64,000 nt of DNA from Chlorokybus atmophyticus (GCA_009103225.1 RHPI01003488.1:508841-572840), one strand, 5' to 3'. Counted from the first letter of the stretch, positions 25,100-39,250 are shown. Notes: generated by a model from the sequence alone, not told the origin. A program made the numbers and translations.

Positions 25100-26315
25100 C
25101 CGTTACTTGTGACAATATGATGGTTGCATGACAGCAAAGACGCAGCGTGTAGCATCTTGGCTACAGCAAAGGCCCAACAAGCTGCACCACCACCACCGCA
25201 ATGTTCCATCATCAGTAACTTTAGTGACATGCTTAAGCAAAGAACGTGACAATGTGTCAAGAATAGCGTAAGCCTGCATTCTGCCCAATCATCGCACCAA
25301 TGCAAAGCTGCTAGCGAAACACGTACTCTTTGAGTATTGTGTATCTCACTATGGTAAAGATGCCGCCTTCCTCTTTCATGCAACAACGGGTACCTATGCT
25401 TACGCTGGGTCTGTTGGGTTGGTTTCTTGATGCTGAAAGAGCAGCGGTGGGGGCAGTGTTAGCAGTTTTGACTTTGAGCTTGCAGCAATGTGTCCCCAAC
25501 ATGCAGCGGAGCCTCTGCCCAATCCCTTCCCCCTAGACGAGCAATCAAACTCCTTCCCGCCGCTGCCGCCGCCGCCTGAGGGTCGCTCTGCAACGGCTTG
25601 TTTTCAAACTTCACATTGCGCACTTGTGTGATCTCTGCTGGTTTTTGGCTGTCTTCCTAGCAGGCAGTAGGATAGTTAGGCGGCGGCGGCGGCGGCGGCG
25701 GCGGCGAACATCCATAGCTGGCGAATCCTGCTGGTGAAGGCGTCTCGCATGCATGTCTGGTGATTGGTGGCCGCTCCAGGGGGTGGGGCGGTGGCGGCAA
25801 CGGCAGTGTCAAAGCAGCCTTGAGCAGCAGAAGGTATGATACGGCTGATGCCAGTATGGTGAGAATTTCTGTGTAGTTTGTATGATTGCAGTGCAGACGA
25901 GACGTTTTCTCTCCTTGTGCATGACACTGGCCCTGCTCCTTGCTTGCACTTTGCGCTGAGCGCATGCGTTGAGTCTGATGTCTCCCGTGGTTGCAAGTGT
26001 CCTGGTTGCAGGAACTTGCATGCTCAACAACACGCTCTCTTTGCACGTCTATTGAAGGCAAAGCGTATGTGGTCTTGTTACCACCCAAATGATCAAAGCG
26101 TATCCTATGTTACATGCGACAGTTAGTATCACTATGCATCTCCGTTTCAGACATTGGTTTGCCTGGTAGGTCTCTACGATTGTCGTCCAATCCGCCTGTA
26201 GTTTGGCCGTAGACTGTAATGCGAGTGTCCACTTGCTACCAAGTTGGTTATCTGAATGATTGGTGTCCATGCATTTGCACACCAATGCATTAATCAGTCG
26301 CTTCCGCAGCCGCAG
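25100..26315. other. intergenic DNA with (GGC)n
   Basis: Holds a (GGC)n run at about 25680-25706 (appearing as polyproline or polyalanine in artefact frames). No gene is supported, though 5' exons of the thioredoxin-like gene probably lie here, because its first recognisable exon is preceded by a splice acceptor. Confidence 0.5.
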
Positions 26316-27413
<1,098 letters not shown>

Positions 27414-28380
27414 CTACTTTTGTAGTGCACACTGCTACCGCAGTAAGTAGACCGAGACCAGCTACATTTGGCTTCACAGTCGCCATACGTTCAGTGCTTG
27501 TCAACCGTATTGCATCAGCCAAAGACATGTATCTTGCGCAAAGTGCAGCGGGCGGCACTTATGTTGCGTGCATATGCACCACACATTGGTGAATAGTTCA
27601 GGCAAAAGTTGTGTCACCGCTATTGCTGGTACCAGTGCTGCAAAGGAATGCAGCCTTGCTGGGGCACCTGGGGCAAGCCATGCTCAACGTCGCGGCAGGG
27701 CCTTGTTGTTACATGATTGTTGGCGTCTTATGCCAGTTTATCAACCGTGCTGGTTTCACATATGAACAAACGTGTTGCAGCTGGCACACAGCAGTACAGC
27801 ACTGGTCTTGTGGCGATGTTAGACAAGCGCAATGTGCCTACTTAAGCAGCCAAGATTAGGCTAGCCTCACAGTGCAAGTTGTGCAAATGCGTGCAAACAA
27901 GACACAAAGGTATGATGGCATGCCCACAACCACGCAAATAAGATCAATCTATTTGCTAACGTCAACATGCTTGCATGAAAACCGCACAACGCGACACTCA
28001 ACTTCCGCTGCAACAAAGATCGCTTGCTATGGAAGGGAGGGAGCTCGACGTACAACTGCATGTGCAAGGTGCTGTTGCAGAAGTGTACTGCCGGTAGGAG
28101 CCAATGTTAACAGTGGTGCCTGACTTCTTGGCGTTGTTGTTATGGGCATGCACCTGCACTCAACTGAGCATATGGATGTGCCTTTATTGCGGTCGCATCA
28201 AGGCATGTGTACTGCATGAGCGCACCACATATCTGGCTGGCATGAATAACTTAACATAAAGCAATGCTGTACAGTGTTCAGCAGCTAGCCAGCAAATTGA
28301 AAGAGAATGATGTGTGCCACATCATGTGGCACAGACATGGCAGCATGCCGTAGGTACTAGCTTGTGAATGTTCATGCTGG

Positions 28381-30887
28381 CTAAGCTGTTGCTTTGTTCC
28401 CACCTGATGTGCCTTTCTTGTTGCTGCAACAAACTCAGAATGAATGAATGAATGTGCAACAGCCCACCACAACGAGGACAACCCCGACAGCGCTTATGCA
28501 CCTTGTTGTACTCTGGCGACGGGCACCGCCGGAGGTCACTGGTTGTGCAAATGCTTGCAGCCTTGGAAAGTCTTCAGGAAAACGGTTGGTATTCTTCGTT
28601 GCCCGCGGGCCGACCAGTCCTTTGATCACAGCTACATCGTAGGCCATTGCAGCAACGTGTTCCTGCTTGTGGTAACCCAAGATCCTGAGGCAGAGTAAGT
28701 CTGTCAAAGCACTTATCACAATTGGCCAAGGTGTTTTGCATATGTGCTCACTGGTACTCTGCGCTTTTGCGGTCTCGAATGCACGCAAACCACACTGCCA
28801 TCTCGGGGTCCCAAAACACTCCGTCGTACTTGGAAGTGCGTGCTGGTACGCCAGGCATAAAGGGGCTCAGGGTTACAAAAGGAAAGCAATCTTTAGTACG
28901 AGCACAGCTGCACACAACCTCAACTCACGTTCTGGCAGGTCTTCGCTGTCAGTCCCTATATCGCTGCCAGCATCGTCACGCTGGCTTGGCAGTAAGGATG
29001 AAGAGCGACGTCGTGACTGCTTGGTTGCTGGCTTTTGCTTGCGTTCACTAAATGGGGAGTAGCGTGTGCAGTTTGTCCAGCAGACAGCACTAGTTGCTGA
29101 TTGTGCGTAGCCGCTTACCATGCCTCAGGTGTTGCTGGTGCGAGCTTGGCCCGTTTTGGCTGCGCGCGCTGGCCTGATCTAGTGACCCCTGAAGTTCCAC
29201 ACCAGTATAGCTGAAGGAATCGCCCTGGCAGCAGTTATACAGGACTGCATGCAAGGTATGAAACTCACGACCAACTTGGTTACATACTTTTCAGGCATGT
29301 TGAGATAGGCGACTTGCTGCCTCCAGCATGACGCAGGTTGTAGCTGTGCGGGCTGTCACACCTGTCAGGCAAGCATATCAAGTGCCATGCGGTCGTCATC
29401 AGTGGCATTGCTGTACCTGTCTGATTCTGCTCTTGCCAGGTTCTGCTGCGCTCTGCGTATCGGCCTGCGAACTTCACAGACACGTTGGGTTGAGAGAGAC
29501 AGTCACTCTGGCCTTTGTCGCGAGTATGTAACCACGCATGCGCAGGTGGCAGAGTATGTAGTCAACAAGTATTGCCACTACGCCTTTGCCTGTAGCAGAA
29601 AAGCTAGACCGCTGCAAACACGAATGTTACCATCATGGGCTGTTCCCGCTACGCCTGTGGCCTTGCCTGCCCCTTGTCGCACATGTTCACCCTCTACTGC
29701 TTCTTTCTCGCCATCGGGATGTACTTTGGTTGTTACAGCATGATTATCGATTGGGTTCCGCCTCTTGCGCGTCACCCGTTGAGCTGCACAACACAGACAA
29801 TGTCACACGCCTCTAGAATTTGCAACCAACTAAGGATCATGATGTCGATTGCATTGGCTTGTCTGTACCTATGCTCGGAGGAGTGCGCATTATTTCCATA
29901 ACGAATACGACATCATCGTCGCTGTCATCAACGGCAACAAAGCCATTGAGGTTGTTGTCCTTCGCTGCAATGGCTTGATCACCGTCCCCAAAGTCCTCAC
30001 AATAAATGCTTTGGTTTGTGGCGGCAAGCGGACCATCCCTTTCCACGAGTGCCTGGCACACAACGCAGCATTGAGTACTGCTTCCCATGCTTGGTTCTTA
30101 TAGCGCGACAACAGCTGAGGGCTTACCTTGTCATAGGCTAGGGCAGCTTCCTGCTGTGTGGCGAAGCAACCAATATAGCGACGAGCGCTATCTCTTAGGT
30201 GTATGCTCGACACCCATGGTTTTGGAGCCTTGGGCCGGTTTTTGCCATAGAAGTAGACGCCCCTATACTTGGTGTAACCCCCTGTGGGTGCCACTGGTTG
30301 GTGTACAAAGATGGTATACTTGACTAATGTGCATGCTAGTGGCGTCCATGCATGCTTGCCAGCCCGTGTGTAAGACATAAGACAATGCTGTCTATGAGTG
30401 ATCTCTCGCTTAATCCATAAGGACAACTGAACACTATCAATGACCTTATGATCGGGATTTGACAAGTGACAAGGGAACAAGAATCCAATCATTGATGCTT
30501 ACACACCATCAGTAGCCTCCATGCCTACATCCTCACATGTCACGTGTTGTGCACATGAACAGGCAATGCTGCATGCACAGCTGCTCTGTTGCAGTCCTTG
30601 AGATCGCTTAAACCAAAATAAACTGCAACCGGGACATGCTCTCGTGAAACGATGGACAAGCCCGCGACCACTGCTGCTTGCTAGCACTCCCTTGCAGATG
30701 CATTGACAAATACACGACCGTATGCAACCTCAACTACAACTCCACGCCGTATTGAGAATGGTCACTGGCAAGCAGGCCACTTCCGGCGTTTGGTCTTGCA
30801 TCCTCAACAGCTGCATTGCCACTTGAACGACGGAGTGTCTCAGCAAGCTACCACTCACCCAAGATGTCACTTACGTTTGTGCGGCAT
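28381..30887 (-). CDS. AP2-domain transcription factor, two AP2 domains (gene A)
   Basis: Ten exons join in phase from the first AP2 domain to the stop: 30127-30281, 29869-30052, 29631-29783, 29417-29471, 29288-29361, 29119-29188, 28929-29047, 28752-28842, 28502-28684, 28381-28423 (375 codons with the TAG). AP2 domain 1 (YRGVYF...WVSSIHL...RRYIGCF...AALAYDK) is in the first of these. The last AP2 domain is split by an intron (SKYDGVFW...WFACIRDRK / ILGYHKQEHVAAMAYD) and followed by RFPEDFPRLQ. Between them lie acidic (DDSDDDVVF) and basic linkers (QPKRAKLAP, KQKPATKQSRRR), possible nuclear localisation signals. A probable start exon (MPHK) is at 30875-30887. In the exon between it and domain 1 a TAA replaces a Leu codon of gene B, so the N-terminus may start later, at Met 30492, or be damaged. 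AP2 domains bind DNA as transcription factors. Confidence 0.8.
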
Positions 30888-31411
30888 CGTCCTCGTTCCG
30901 CCACCGCCGCAAGCACGATGACTTTGGAAGGCAGCTTTAATTTAAGTTAAGCTTGGGCAGGGCAGCGCAGAGCAGCTGAGCTTATCCAGCCCGGCAGTCC
31001 AAGCCATACATGTACTGGCGCCCGTGCATGCAGGCGCCTCTGACAGCGTCGTACCAACCATGACAGCGTTGGCTACGGCGCTGTTGCCGGAAACGCCGAC
31101 GAGTCGGTGCTTAGAAAATCCCAATGTAGTGCACTGTCCGCAATTTGCCGTCCATCGACACTGTTGGCATCGGCCGACGAAGTCCGTGAAAACGCACACA
31201 GTCTCAACGACCGTGTTGCTATGGTCGATTGAGATTCTGAATCGACCATGTCAATACTAGTGGGGATCCGTGGAGCTCCCGCATTGTCCATTTTATTATG
31301 TATCACCTTCAATGAACATCAGTCATGTTGGGCAACCTGTCATGACTTTGCCAAAGGTGCATGCAAACGCTTGCGCGTGTGAATAATATATTATACAAAA
31401 ATTGTGCACAT

Positions 31412-31925
31412 GTATGTATGCAAGTCAATGCACACAAGTCTTTTGTGCTTAAAACTTGCTGTGCATAGGTTGTGCTGGTGTCCCAGTGCTGGTATACAGT
31501 TCTTGTGTACAGACTTTGTCGTTGATGCTGACTAAGGCCTATGCTAACGGGTCAATTCGGCACAGGCAGAATGCCTGCAGCCATTCTGTGTACGGTGGTC
31601 TCATGTTGCGGCAGGGATATCAGAACAGGAGAGGCATGGCGGCGAGAGTCCAATCAGTCAGCGTCGTCGTCGTCTGCGATGCTGTCGTGAACACCTGCTG
31701 CTGCTTCACCAGACTTGATGCCCACGCCTCTGTTGCGCAGGTGGTGATCCCCCTTGTTATGTCTGTTCTGCCCTGCCTGCCTCTCCATTGCGTTGGTTGT
31801 GTTGTGTTGGTAGGGTCCCAACTTTTAGAGTTTGTTGTAATGTAAAAGCTGTCTAGGCCCCCACCCAAATTGATGCAAGCGTGTGTGTAAGTGTGCATTT
31901 GTTTTCATCATTTTGCTTTATATAT
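31412..31925 (+). repeat. upstream pseudo-LTR of PLE copy 2
   Basis: Direct repeat of 35372-35903, shared from ATGCAAGTCAATGCACACAA to the TTTTGCTTTATAT block. Shared interior blocks include ACTTGCTGTGCATAGG, TGTCGTTGATGCTGACTAAGGCC and GTTGCGGCAGGGATAT. Internal indels show that the two copies have diverged. Such pseudo-LTRs arise from tandem PLE insertion. Confidence 0.85.
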
Positions 31926-32149
31926 ATCGGCTATGAATCCTGATTGACTCAAGCGCGTTGCCACATGCCCACGCCTTAATCCCATTGCCAGAGCCCGCCC
32001 AAGGCAGGTCACTCGGGCCATGCACTTAGTTGGTTTGGCATCAATGTGCATTGTGGTGTGGCTGTGCATTGCTTGCGGTATTGCAAAACTTGCAGTAGGG
32101 GGCCTGGTACAGATTTGTGCACAATTGTATACATTTATCGGTGTGTAAG

Positions 32150-35100
32150 TGCTGCTGGCATCCCATTGGACAACGCCCTATCCATACCTGAAGATTGGGA
32201 TGCCTAGCGCCGCCGTATTCTGCAAGTGCCCAGCTACTTTGAGCCTCTCCAGTTTACAACAGATACATGATAAACACATGTTTCATCTGCATATCGCTGA
32301 AACGCTGGACCCCTTGACAGATACGCATGTGATATATGTTATGTATCCAACTTCCAAATACAAAAAGTAGTATGTGGGTCTTACTGCTCTAGCTGCTTTC
32401 GAGCATTTTAAGTTGCATGCACAAGCGGCAAACCAACCAACGGTTACACCTTTAGAGAAGGGTATGCTAACGTGGGGCTGGACGCTTGGGGTATTACACC
32501 GATTCACAAATCTTCATTACGCCGTTTGCCGACGACGCAGCTTGGCGCAAAGCAGCCCGTGAGCATGAACGCGAATGGATCCAACTTTTATGGATTGCTT
32601 GCCCACGGGGCTACAACTTCGAGGCCAAGGGCTCCACAAGGTCACGTAATCTTAGATCACGTGCACGTGTGGCAGTAAGACACAGAGTGCAACCAGTACA
32701 ACATGTTGCACTGCCTGCGCAAGCGCTTGTTCCACGCCAATTCGGATATCGTAATTATACCAAAAGGTTATAGCATTAGTCGTGCATGCAGCGCGGCTCT
32801 TTCACTATTAACATGCTCAAGGAGTACAAACGAAAGAACTTGTTTCGCATGCTTAATCCATTGCTAACAAGACAGCCTGTGGAGTTGAGTTTGGAAGATC
32901 GCAGTGCCACACCCTTGATCAAAGCGTTAAGAAGGCAACCGTGTTCCTGTCAACTACACGCAGCAACACACAAACAACCGCAAGGGATGGTAATTCACTG
33001 CACATTCTCAAGTGCAGTGGCTAACCTCTTGCATTTGACAGGGTGTATGACGGCTGCCGCGTCCCAACTACTAGACCATGTGCAGCAAACTTTCGTACAA
33101 CCCATGGTGCTCTAAACATACAAGAACACCCTTAGTCGAGCCGTCTGCAATAGGTCAGCAGTGACATGTTTGACTTTGTATGTGCAACAGTCTGTGCTGG
33201 ATGCAGAGTGTGTATGTTATGCACCGCATCTTGCTGCCCATTCGCATACTCAACTATGACATGTGGTGGGTTGCGACTATGCTATGTTTCAGTCACCAAC
33301 GTGGCGCAGCTACCAACAGCAGGGATAAAGTACCGACCCCAGGCAGCACCATGCATGGAGTCGTGTGTCATGGCTGTTATGTTAGCTGTGTGGGAATTTA
33401 AAGAGGTGATGGATAACAAGCACAATCAGCCCGGACTCTTCACCGAGTGGGGATTAGCGGTAGTGAAGGCATTGAGGGAGAATTTAAATGCCAACAACAA
33501 CCTTCCAAAGGTCCCAGCTCCTACGTATGAAGCAATTAATTGCCGGTTGGTAAGGGAACTGCATGATTTTTTTGTATATACGGAAGTAGACAAGTGTAGC
33601 GGAGTGTTTGCTATAATGTGCAAATGATACTATTGACATTGTTACGTGCTCAGCTGGACAAAGGCATGTACACACTCGTGGAAGAGAACAGATTGGCAGT
33701 GTTGCAACGACATGCCATCTTGAACCATGAGCATGCGTATCAGTAGGTGCATGCAGGTGCTGCTAAACTACTGCATCTGTGACATGACGTTGAAGCTACA
33801 CGAAGACACCCCCTCCCCCCCAGCTGGCACACNNNNNNNNNNNNNNNNNNNNNNNNNNNNNNNNNNNNNNNNNNNNNNNNNNNNNNNNNNNNNNNNNNNN
33901 NNNNNNNNNNNNNNNNNNNNNNNNNNNNNNNNNNNNNNNNNNNNNNNNNNNNNNNNNNNNNNNNNNNNNNNNNNNNNNNNNNNNNNNNNNNNNNNNNNNN
34001 NNNNNNNNNNNNNNNNNNNNNNNNNNNNNNNNNNNNNNNNNNNNNNNNNNNNNNNNNNNNNNNNNNNNNNNNNNNNNNNNNNNNNNNNNNNNNNNNNNNN
34101 NCCCCCCCCCCCCCCCCCCCCCCCGCGCCCCAGGTTTATTGCTGCATCTTGTGACACGTTACTCATATCAGCTAGTGTTTGGCTAACCAGAGCATACAAG
34201 TGCATAATGGCATTGTTTCACTTGTTGTGGGCGGAGACAATGCAGATGCCAGGTTACACACCAGCTAAGTTCAAAAGGATTCGCTGGGCGTGATGAATCC
34301 GGTGCAACGCTGCAACACCACACGCTCGCAGCAAGATAAGCACCAGCCCATGCTTGTGCACGCATATGACTTTGCCAACTAGTATACAACTTGAGGCATG
34401 AAGAGTTGCTAGTTTGCATGCGCGACTTGGTGGCAGCGATCTTTGATTGTGCCAGATGTACACACAACAGGGCTAACACTTATTATGTGACATTCCACAA
34501 CGGTAACACCACACATGTGTGGGGATGTGGCCGTAACATTGCCAACTTGCAGGAAGGTCAAACACGTGTGTTTGACAAGCACATGTTGCATGAAATATTG
34601 ACGTAACTGATTACTAACTTGTATGTCCAGACTGCCGCAGATGAGCTACACCAGCAAACTATATGCATACCCATGGGTAACAATGCTGAGGAATGCCTGG
34701 CAAACTATCACTTGGGATACTTGGAGTTGAAGTTTGCACGCAAGTTGAAGAGGGCTTTGGGTGACCATGCTTTACTAGCAAAGATGGCAACAAGTGTGTT
34801 GAGGTTTGTGGATGATTTATTGATGGTCAATGTGCCTGATTGTGCGGAGTTTATGCATAAGTCCCCACCTGCACTGGCTGGAGGCATATACCCACAGCGC
34901 ATTTTTACACCAATTGAGTCCTCAACAGGCAATTCCGTCTCATTCTTGGATGTTTTGCTGTTCTAGACAACTGGTGTGGGCTTGTGCACACGGATCTACA
35001 GCACACTAACATTGCCTCAATTGACCACCATCCCTCGGCGACGGGCGCCACATCCACAGAGCAATATTGCAAGAGTCTTGAAGATGGGAGTGGTAGTCTC

Positions 35101-35340
35101 ACAGTGTATCCGTTCTTGCGTTAGTCAACATACGCTCACACTTCCTCAATGACACGCTAGACTTGTTGAATGCTATGATGGCTCCGGGGTATAACAAGCA
35201 GCAGCTGTTGGGAGCGTTGTGCAAGTGGATGTCTCGTCAGCAGGGGATCATCTACGGTGGTACCCACGGATATCTGTACCACCTCGTGCACGGAAGGTTG
35301 CAACAGGCTGCCTGAGGTAACTTGAGGTGAGTGTACAGGT
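32150..35340 (+). pseudogene. Penelope-like element, N-terminal GIY-YIG type, decayed (copy 2)
   Basis: Plus-strand fragments in order: GIY-YIG (HVIYVMY at about 32328, then an in-frame TAG, then YVGLTA at about 32371); the rest of the nuclease (EREWIQ, PRGYNFEA, about 32570-32620); a linker (INMLKEYKRKNLF, 32812); a CxC motif (CVC, 33209-33217); RT N-terminus (VDKCSGVFAIMCK, about 33590); an assembly gap; RT fingers and palm (RFIAASCDT, IPMGNNAEECLAN, FVDDLL at about 34807) and the FLDVLLF block (about 34945). Stops and frameshifts are frequent, so it is not functional. The order is the same as in the 39-42 kb copy. The catalytic tetrad reads FVDD rather than YIDD. It is flanked by direct pseudo-LTRs. 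Confidence 0.85.
33833..34101. other. assembly gap (N run) beside poly-C
   Basis: 269 N residues within the PLE RT, followed by about 23 C residues. The gap size may be nominal. Confidence 0.99.
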
Positions 35341-35371
35341 AAGATAAGTGCGGGGAGCAGGTTACCGTCCG

Positions 35372-35903
35372 CATGCAAGTCAACGCACACAATGTTGTAA
35401 TTGAACTTGCTGTGCATAGGTGGTGCTGTGTCCACTGCTAGTATATAGTGCTTGTGTGTATAGAACTTGTCGTTGATGCTGACTAAGGCCTATACTAACG
35501 GACTAATTTAGTTGGCACAGTGCCTGCATCCATTGTGTGTGCGGTCGTCTCATGTTGCGGCAGGGATATGAGGACAGGAGAGGCATGGCGGCGTTGTGGG
35601 GGTCCAGTCAGTCAGCGTCGTCGTCGTTTGCGTTGCTGTCGTGGACACCTGCTGTTGCTTCACCGGACTTGACGCCCACGCCTCTGCTGCGCAGGTGGTG
35701 ATCCTCCCTACTGTGTCTGTTCTGCCCTGCCTGCCTGCCTCTCTTCAGCATTAATTGTGTTGTGTTGTGGTTGATGTTGGTAGGGTCCCAAGTCCTAGAG
35801 TTGGTTGTATTGTAAAAGCTGTCTGTGGGCCCCCACCCAAATTAATTTAATGCAAGCGTGTGTATGAGTGTGCATTTGTTTTTCATCCTTTTGCTTTATA
35901 TGT
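35372..35903 (+). repeat. downstream pseudo-LTR of PLE copy 2
   Basis: Direct repeat of 31412-31925, spanning GCATGCAAGTCAACGCACACAA to TTTTGCTTTATATGTATG. It lies immediately after the RT 3' region. Confidence 0.85.
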
Positions 35904-37670
35904 ATGTGTGACATTAATAATGAATTCAGCCCATTTTTATACAATTGATCAGCACGAAAAGGTACTGCATTTTATGTGTGATCGCACACATGCACAACTA
36001 TCAGAAGACTTGCACCAATATACAAATTATGCGGTGTTGCTGGTGTATGCACGCGCATGCGTGTGGCATTTGTTTTTTACTTTGCACGCCTACATGTGAA
36101 TTGACATTGTGCGGTGATGTTAATAGCACGACGCAACGCAACGCACTACAATATAGGATATCAGACACCACTGCAACATTACATCTCACAACCACATCCA
36201 ATATTACGAAAGTAGTGGAGTTTCCTAGTGCTACGTACTCCACCTATGTACTCTACCTGCTCCTACCACAACAATCTCGCCTAGGCAACCAATGCATGCC
36301 AAGCGCCCTGTGATTAACGTGTGTGCTCACCCGTAGCTTGTGCGTGCGCACGGCGTGAGTGCGCGCATATGTGTGCACATGTATGCATGTGCTCGCTTGT
36401 ATATGCGTGTGCGTGTGTGTGCACACGTGTGGGTACATGCGTGTATGCTTGTGCAACTGCGGTAAGGGTGTTGCGAGTCATGTATGTCTGAATGCGTGCA
36501 CACGCGGTTGCAGCTGCACGTGCATATGCGCCACAGTGTGCATGCGCGCAATCGCTTGTATGTGTCTCCGTGCAAACGTGTGTGTACATGTGCGTGAAGG
36601 CACATGCACATGTACGGGCCTGTGCTTGCAAGAGTGGGTGACGAGAGCAGCTTGTATAACAACAACCCACAGGCATGCATGATTCCCCGTGCACATGCAT
36701 ACACGCGTGCATACTTGCACAGTGCACACTAGCTGACCCGCCGCCCTCAACGCCGCCCTGAGCTGGCTTGGCCCGCCCACGCCGGCCTGAGTGGGTGGGA
36801 AGAAAGGGCTTAACGTGGCTGGGCTAACCGTCAGAACGACAGAACACTTCACTGCAAAAGCACAATGAGAAGGGGAGGAGGCGTTCCAAGGTGCAAAAGC
36901 TGTCAAGTGCTTGCGCGCAAGGCGGCGCGCTGCGCAGCAGTCAAGCTACACCACCACGCACAACTCTCTGTCAATCAGTCTGTCAGCCAGTCAGTCTAAC
37001 ACCAACACCCACCCACCCACCCACTCCCCCACCACAAACTCACACCCAATGTCACCGGTCTGCTGGCAGACTGTCTGTGACTGCACACGCACGCACGCAC
37101 GCACACACTGACTGCCTGTACACGCGCATGCATGCACTACTGAACCTGCGCATGTGCGCGCGCAAGCATAACCAACCAAGCCGGGAGGGGAGGAGGCTGT
37201 CGCGCTGCCGTTGCAATTCCAATATTGGAGGTGCCGCTGCTGCCTGCATCAACAGGCGGTAGTGAGAAGAGTGATGAGGGTGGTGGGCGGCAGGCCGAGC
37301 TACACTGAGCGTGTGCATGCATGCACACACCAACCCTACACACGCATATGCATGCACACACTGACTGAACCGGCACACACTCACCAACTGTGCATCCATA
37401 CGCATGCAACCCATCATCAACAACAGTTACAACACAAAAACATGCCTGACCTGCAGGCGCGCACCCCTGTGTGCGCCCTGGTCCGCCCTGGTCACAGGCC
37501 TGGCTTGGCCTGGCTGTTACCTGGTTAAGGAAGGGTGAGGGGCGGCAGCAGATGATAAACACGACCACAATGAAAACAACAACTACTGTTTCTCCTGCCG
37601 CCGCCGCCGCCGCCACCAAGACCTTGACCTCACACCGCCGCCGACCTCGCCGCCCTGCTCGCCGCAAGCT
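35904..37670. other. intergenic DNA, TG-rich and GC-rich low complexity
   Basis: No gene seen. 36320-36650 is a TGTGCGTG-type alternating stretch like that at 20.2 kb; 37000-37120 has ACCC and ACGC tandem runs; 37590-37660 is CCG-rich. Overlapping open frames on both strands are low-complexity artefacts. Confidence 0.6.
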
Positions 37671-37818
37671 ATGACGGTCGTCTGGAATAACCGCCATGGG
37701 ATGCGAATTTGGAAACTTGTTAACTTGAAACGCGGTGTCAATCGCGACCCCGCTGCTCAAAGGGCCGCGCAGTACTGGGCCCTGCCAACCGATGCGGAGG
37801 GCACAACATCACCAACAG
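37671..37818 (+). CDS. hypothetical first exon
   Basis: ATG at 37671 opens MTVVWNNRHGMRIWKLVNLK, continues RGVNRDPAAQRAAQYWALP and runs to CACCAACAG followed by a GTTGCA donor-like site (about 37818). CCG-rich sequence precedes the ATG, as in several genes here. No family is recognised and no continuing exon was found; a (CT)n array begins 160 bases downstream. Weakly supported. Confidence 0.25.
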
Positions 37819-37976
37819 GTTGCATTGCCATATTACACGCGACACTCGCACCTTGTACACATACGCACATTTCTCACGTAGTAATTAAAGAGAAGAGATG
37901 AGAGCAGTGCTAGTCGGGCAATAAAACTTGATGAAATATGTACCGGTACTGCCTTTTTGTTACGGCCTTGAGGCGC

Positions 37977-38176
<200 letters not shown>

Positions 38177-38271
38177 GCTCGCTCGCTGCGTGGGCGCGCG
38201 TGCGTGCGCGCGTGCGTGCGTATATATGCATACTTAATGGAATATACAAACACTCTCAGGTTAGTGCGTGC

Positions 38272-38460
38272 AGGTACATGCCATGTGCAGTTTTGATAGG
38301 GGCGGTTACGCTGGCGGCGCTCGCGTGCACACCACTGCCCACCACGTGTTTCGTCGCCTCGCCACCCTTGAGGGCATCTCACGTGCGATTAGCACCATAA
38401 GGACTCTCAACTGCTTTCAAGGTGTGCGCTTGTAATGGTTTAGTTCTGCTTAAATAAGTG
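38272..38460 (+). pseudogene. duplicated 3' exon of the thioredoxin-like gene
   Basis: Begins after GCGTGCAG with GTACATGCCATGTGCAG and matches 27266-27413 (MPCAVLIGAVTLAALACTP compared with VPCAVLLEADTLAALARTP). The frame diverges downstream, and no CxxC exon is found upstream, so this is an orphan exon carried by the segmental duplication. It shows the acceptor that an N hides in the other copy. Confidence 0.7.
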
Positions 38461-38517
38461 ACGTTGTGCCTCACCAGTTGTGAGTTACAATGCAACATTC
38501 ACATGTTCAGCGCATGT

Positions 38518-38561
38518 CAATAATGATGCAGCAGCCCAATTGAGCTGCTGCATCATTATTG
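38518..38561. repeat. perfect 18-bp inverted repeat, 8-nt loop
   Basis: Arms CAATAATGATGCAGCAGC (38518-38535) and its exact complement (38544-38561), loop CCAATTGA. The corresponding part of duplication copy A (about 27500) lacks the hairpin. Confidence 0.9.
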
Positions 38562-38829
38562 CGAGACACGTACAGGCGTACATGCCTTGTACTAAAGTGT
38601 ATCTTGAACAAACCGCAACGAGCAGTGCTTGTGTGTGTGCATATGCATCAGACGTTGGTGGATAGTTGTTGGGCAAAAAGCGTGTTACCAGTATGTTGAG
38701 GTGATCAAGCAAACGGAATGCATGCAGCCTTGCTGCTGATGCACCTGAAATAAGCCAAGCACAACGAGGTTGGCTCAAAGAGTGCGTATAGCCCGGTGGT
38801 TGTACATTAATCTCTCAGACTATTGTATA

Positions 38830-39250
38830 GTATAGTATGCAAGGATTGTGGCATGCATGAGAATGTAGCAAACATGCATGCAGTCTGCACACTACACCAT
38901 CGCACTCTTATATTCACCACCGGGATGTCCAAGTTCACTACTTATCTACCTTCACTACTGCCCATACCCCGTGCAACACACATGCATGCACGTGTAATTA
39001 CCTGTACAACACGACCAGGGCAGCGTTAACAACGGTAGTCAGCAGATGTAGCGGTGCAGCAGTGGCAATGCAGTCAGCAGGCAGCCCATGAGTTCCCTTC
39101 CCCTCCCTCTCCCTTCCTCCTTCCCCTCTGTCTCCCTCTCTCTCTTCCTCCCCCTCCTGCTCCTGTCCCTCCTCCGCCTCTCTCTCCCTCCGCTCCTCCT
39201 TCTCTTCTCTTCGGCCGCAGTCGCTGCGACTCGCAACCCTCGGCGCTGCT
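38830..39250 (-). repeat. terminal direct repeat (3' side) of PLE copy 3
   Basis: Shares with 42370-42720 a CACCACCGGG block, CATGCATGC..AGTTACCTGTACA and a CTCCCTCTCTCTC pyrimidine-rich block, in the same order and orientation. Interpreted as a diverged pseudo-LTR. Confidence 0.6.

Noticed and set aside
33727-34293. Open frame across the N run
   Set aside because: Most of it is unknown bases; only the last part is PLE RT, which is listed with copy 2.
31412-35903. LTR retrotransposon
   Set aside because: Direct repeats flank the element, but the RT is Penelope-type with GIY-YIG; there is no protease, RNase H, integrase, primer-binding site or TG...CA ends. Pseudo-LTRs explain the repeats.
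36314-37760. Several 100-200 codon frames in TG- and GC-rich DNA
   Set aside because: Low-complexity His/Cys/Arg-rich translations of alternating purine-pyrimidine sequence, overlapping on both strands.
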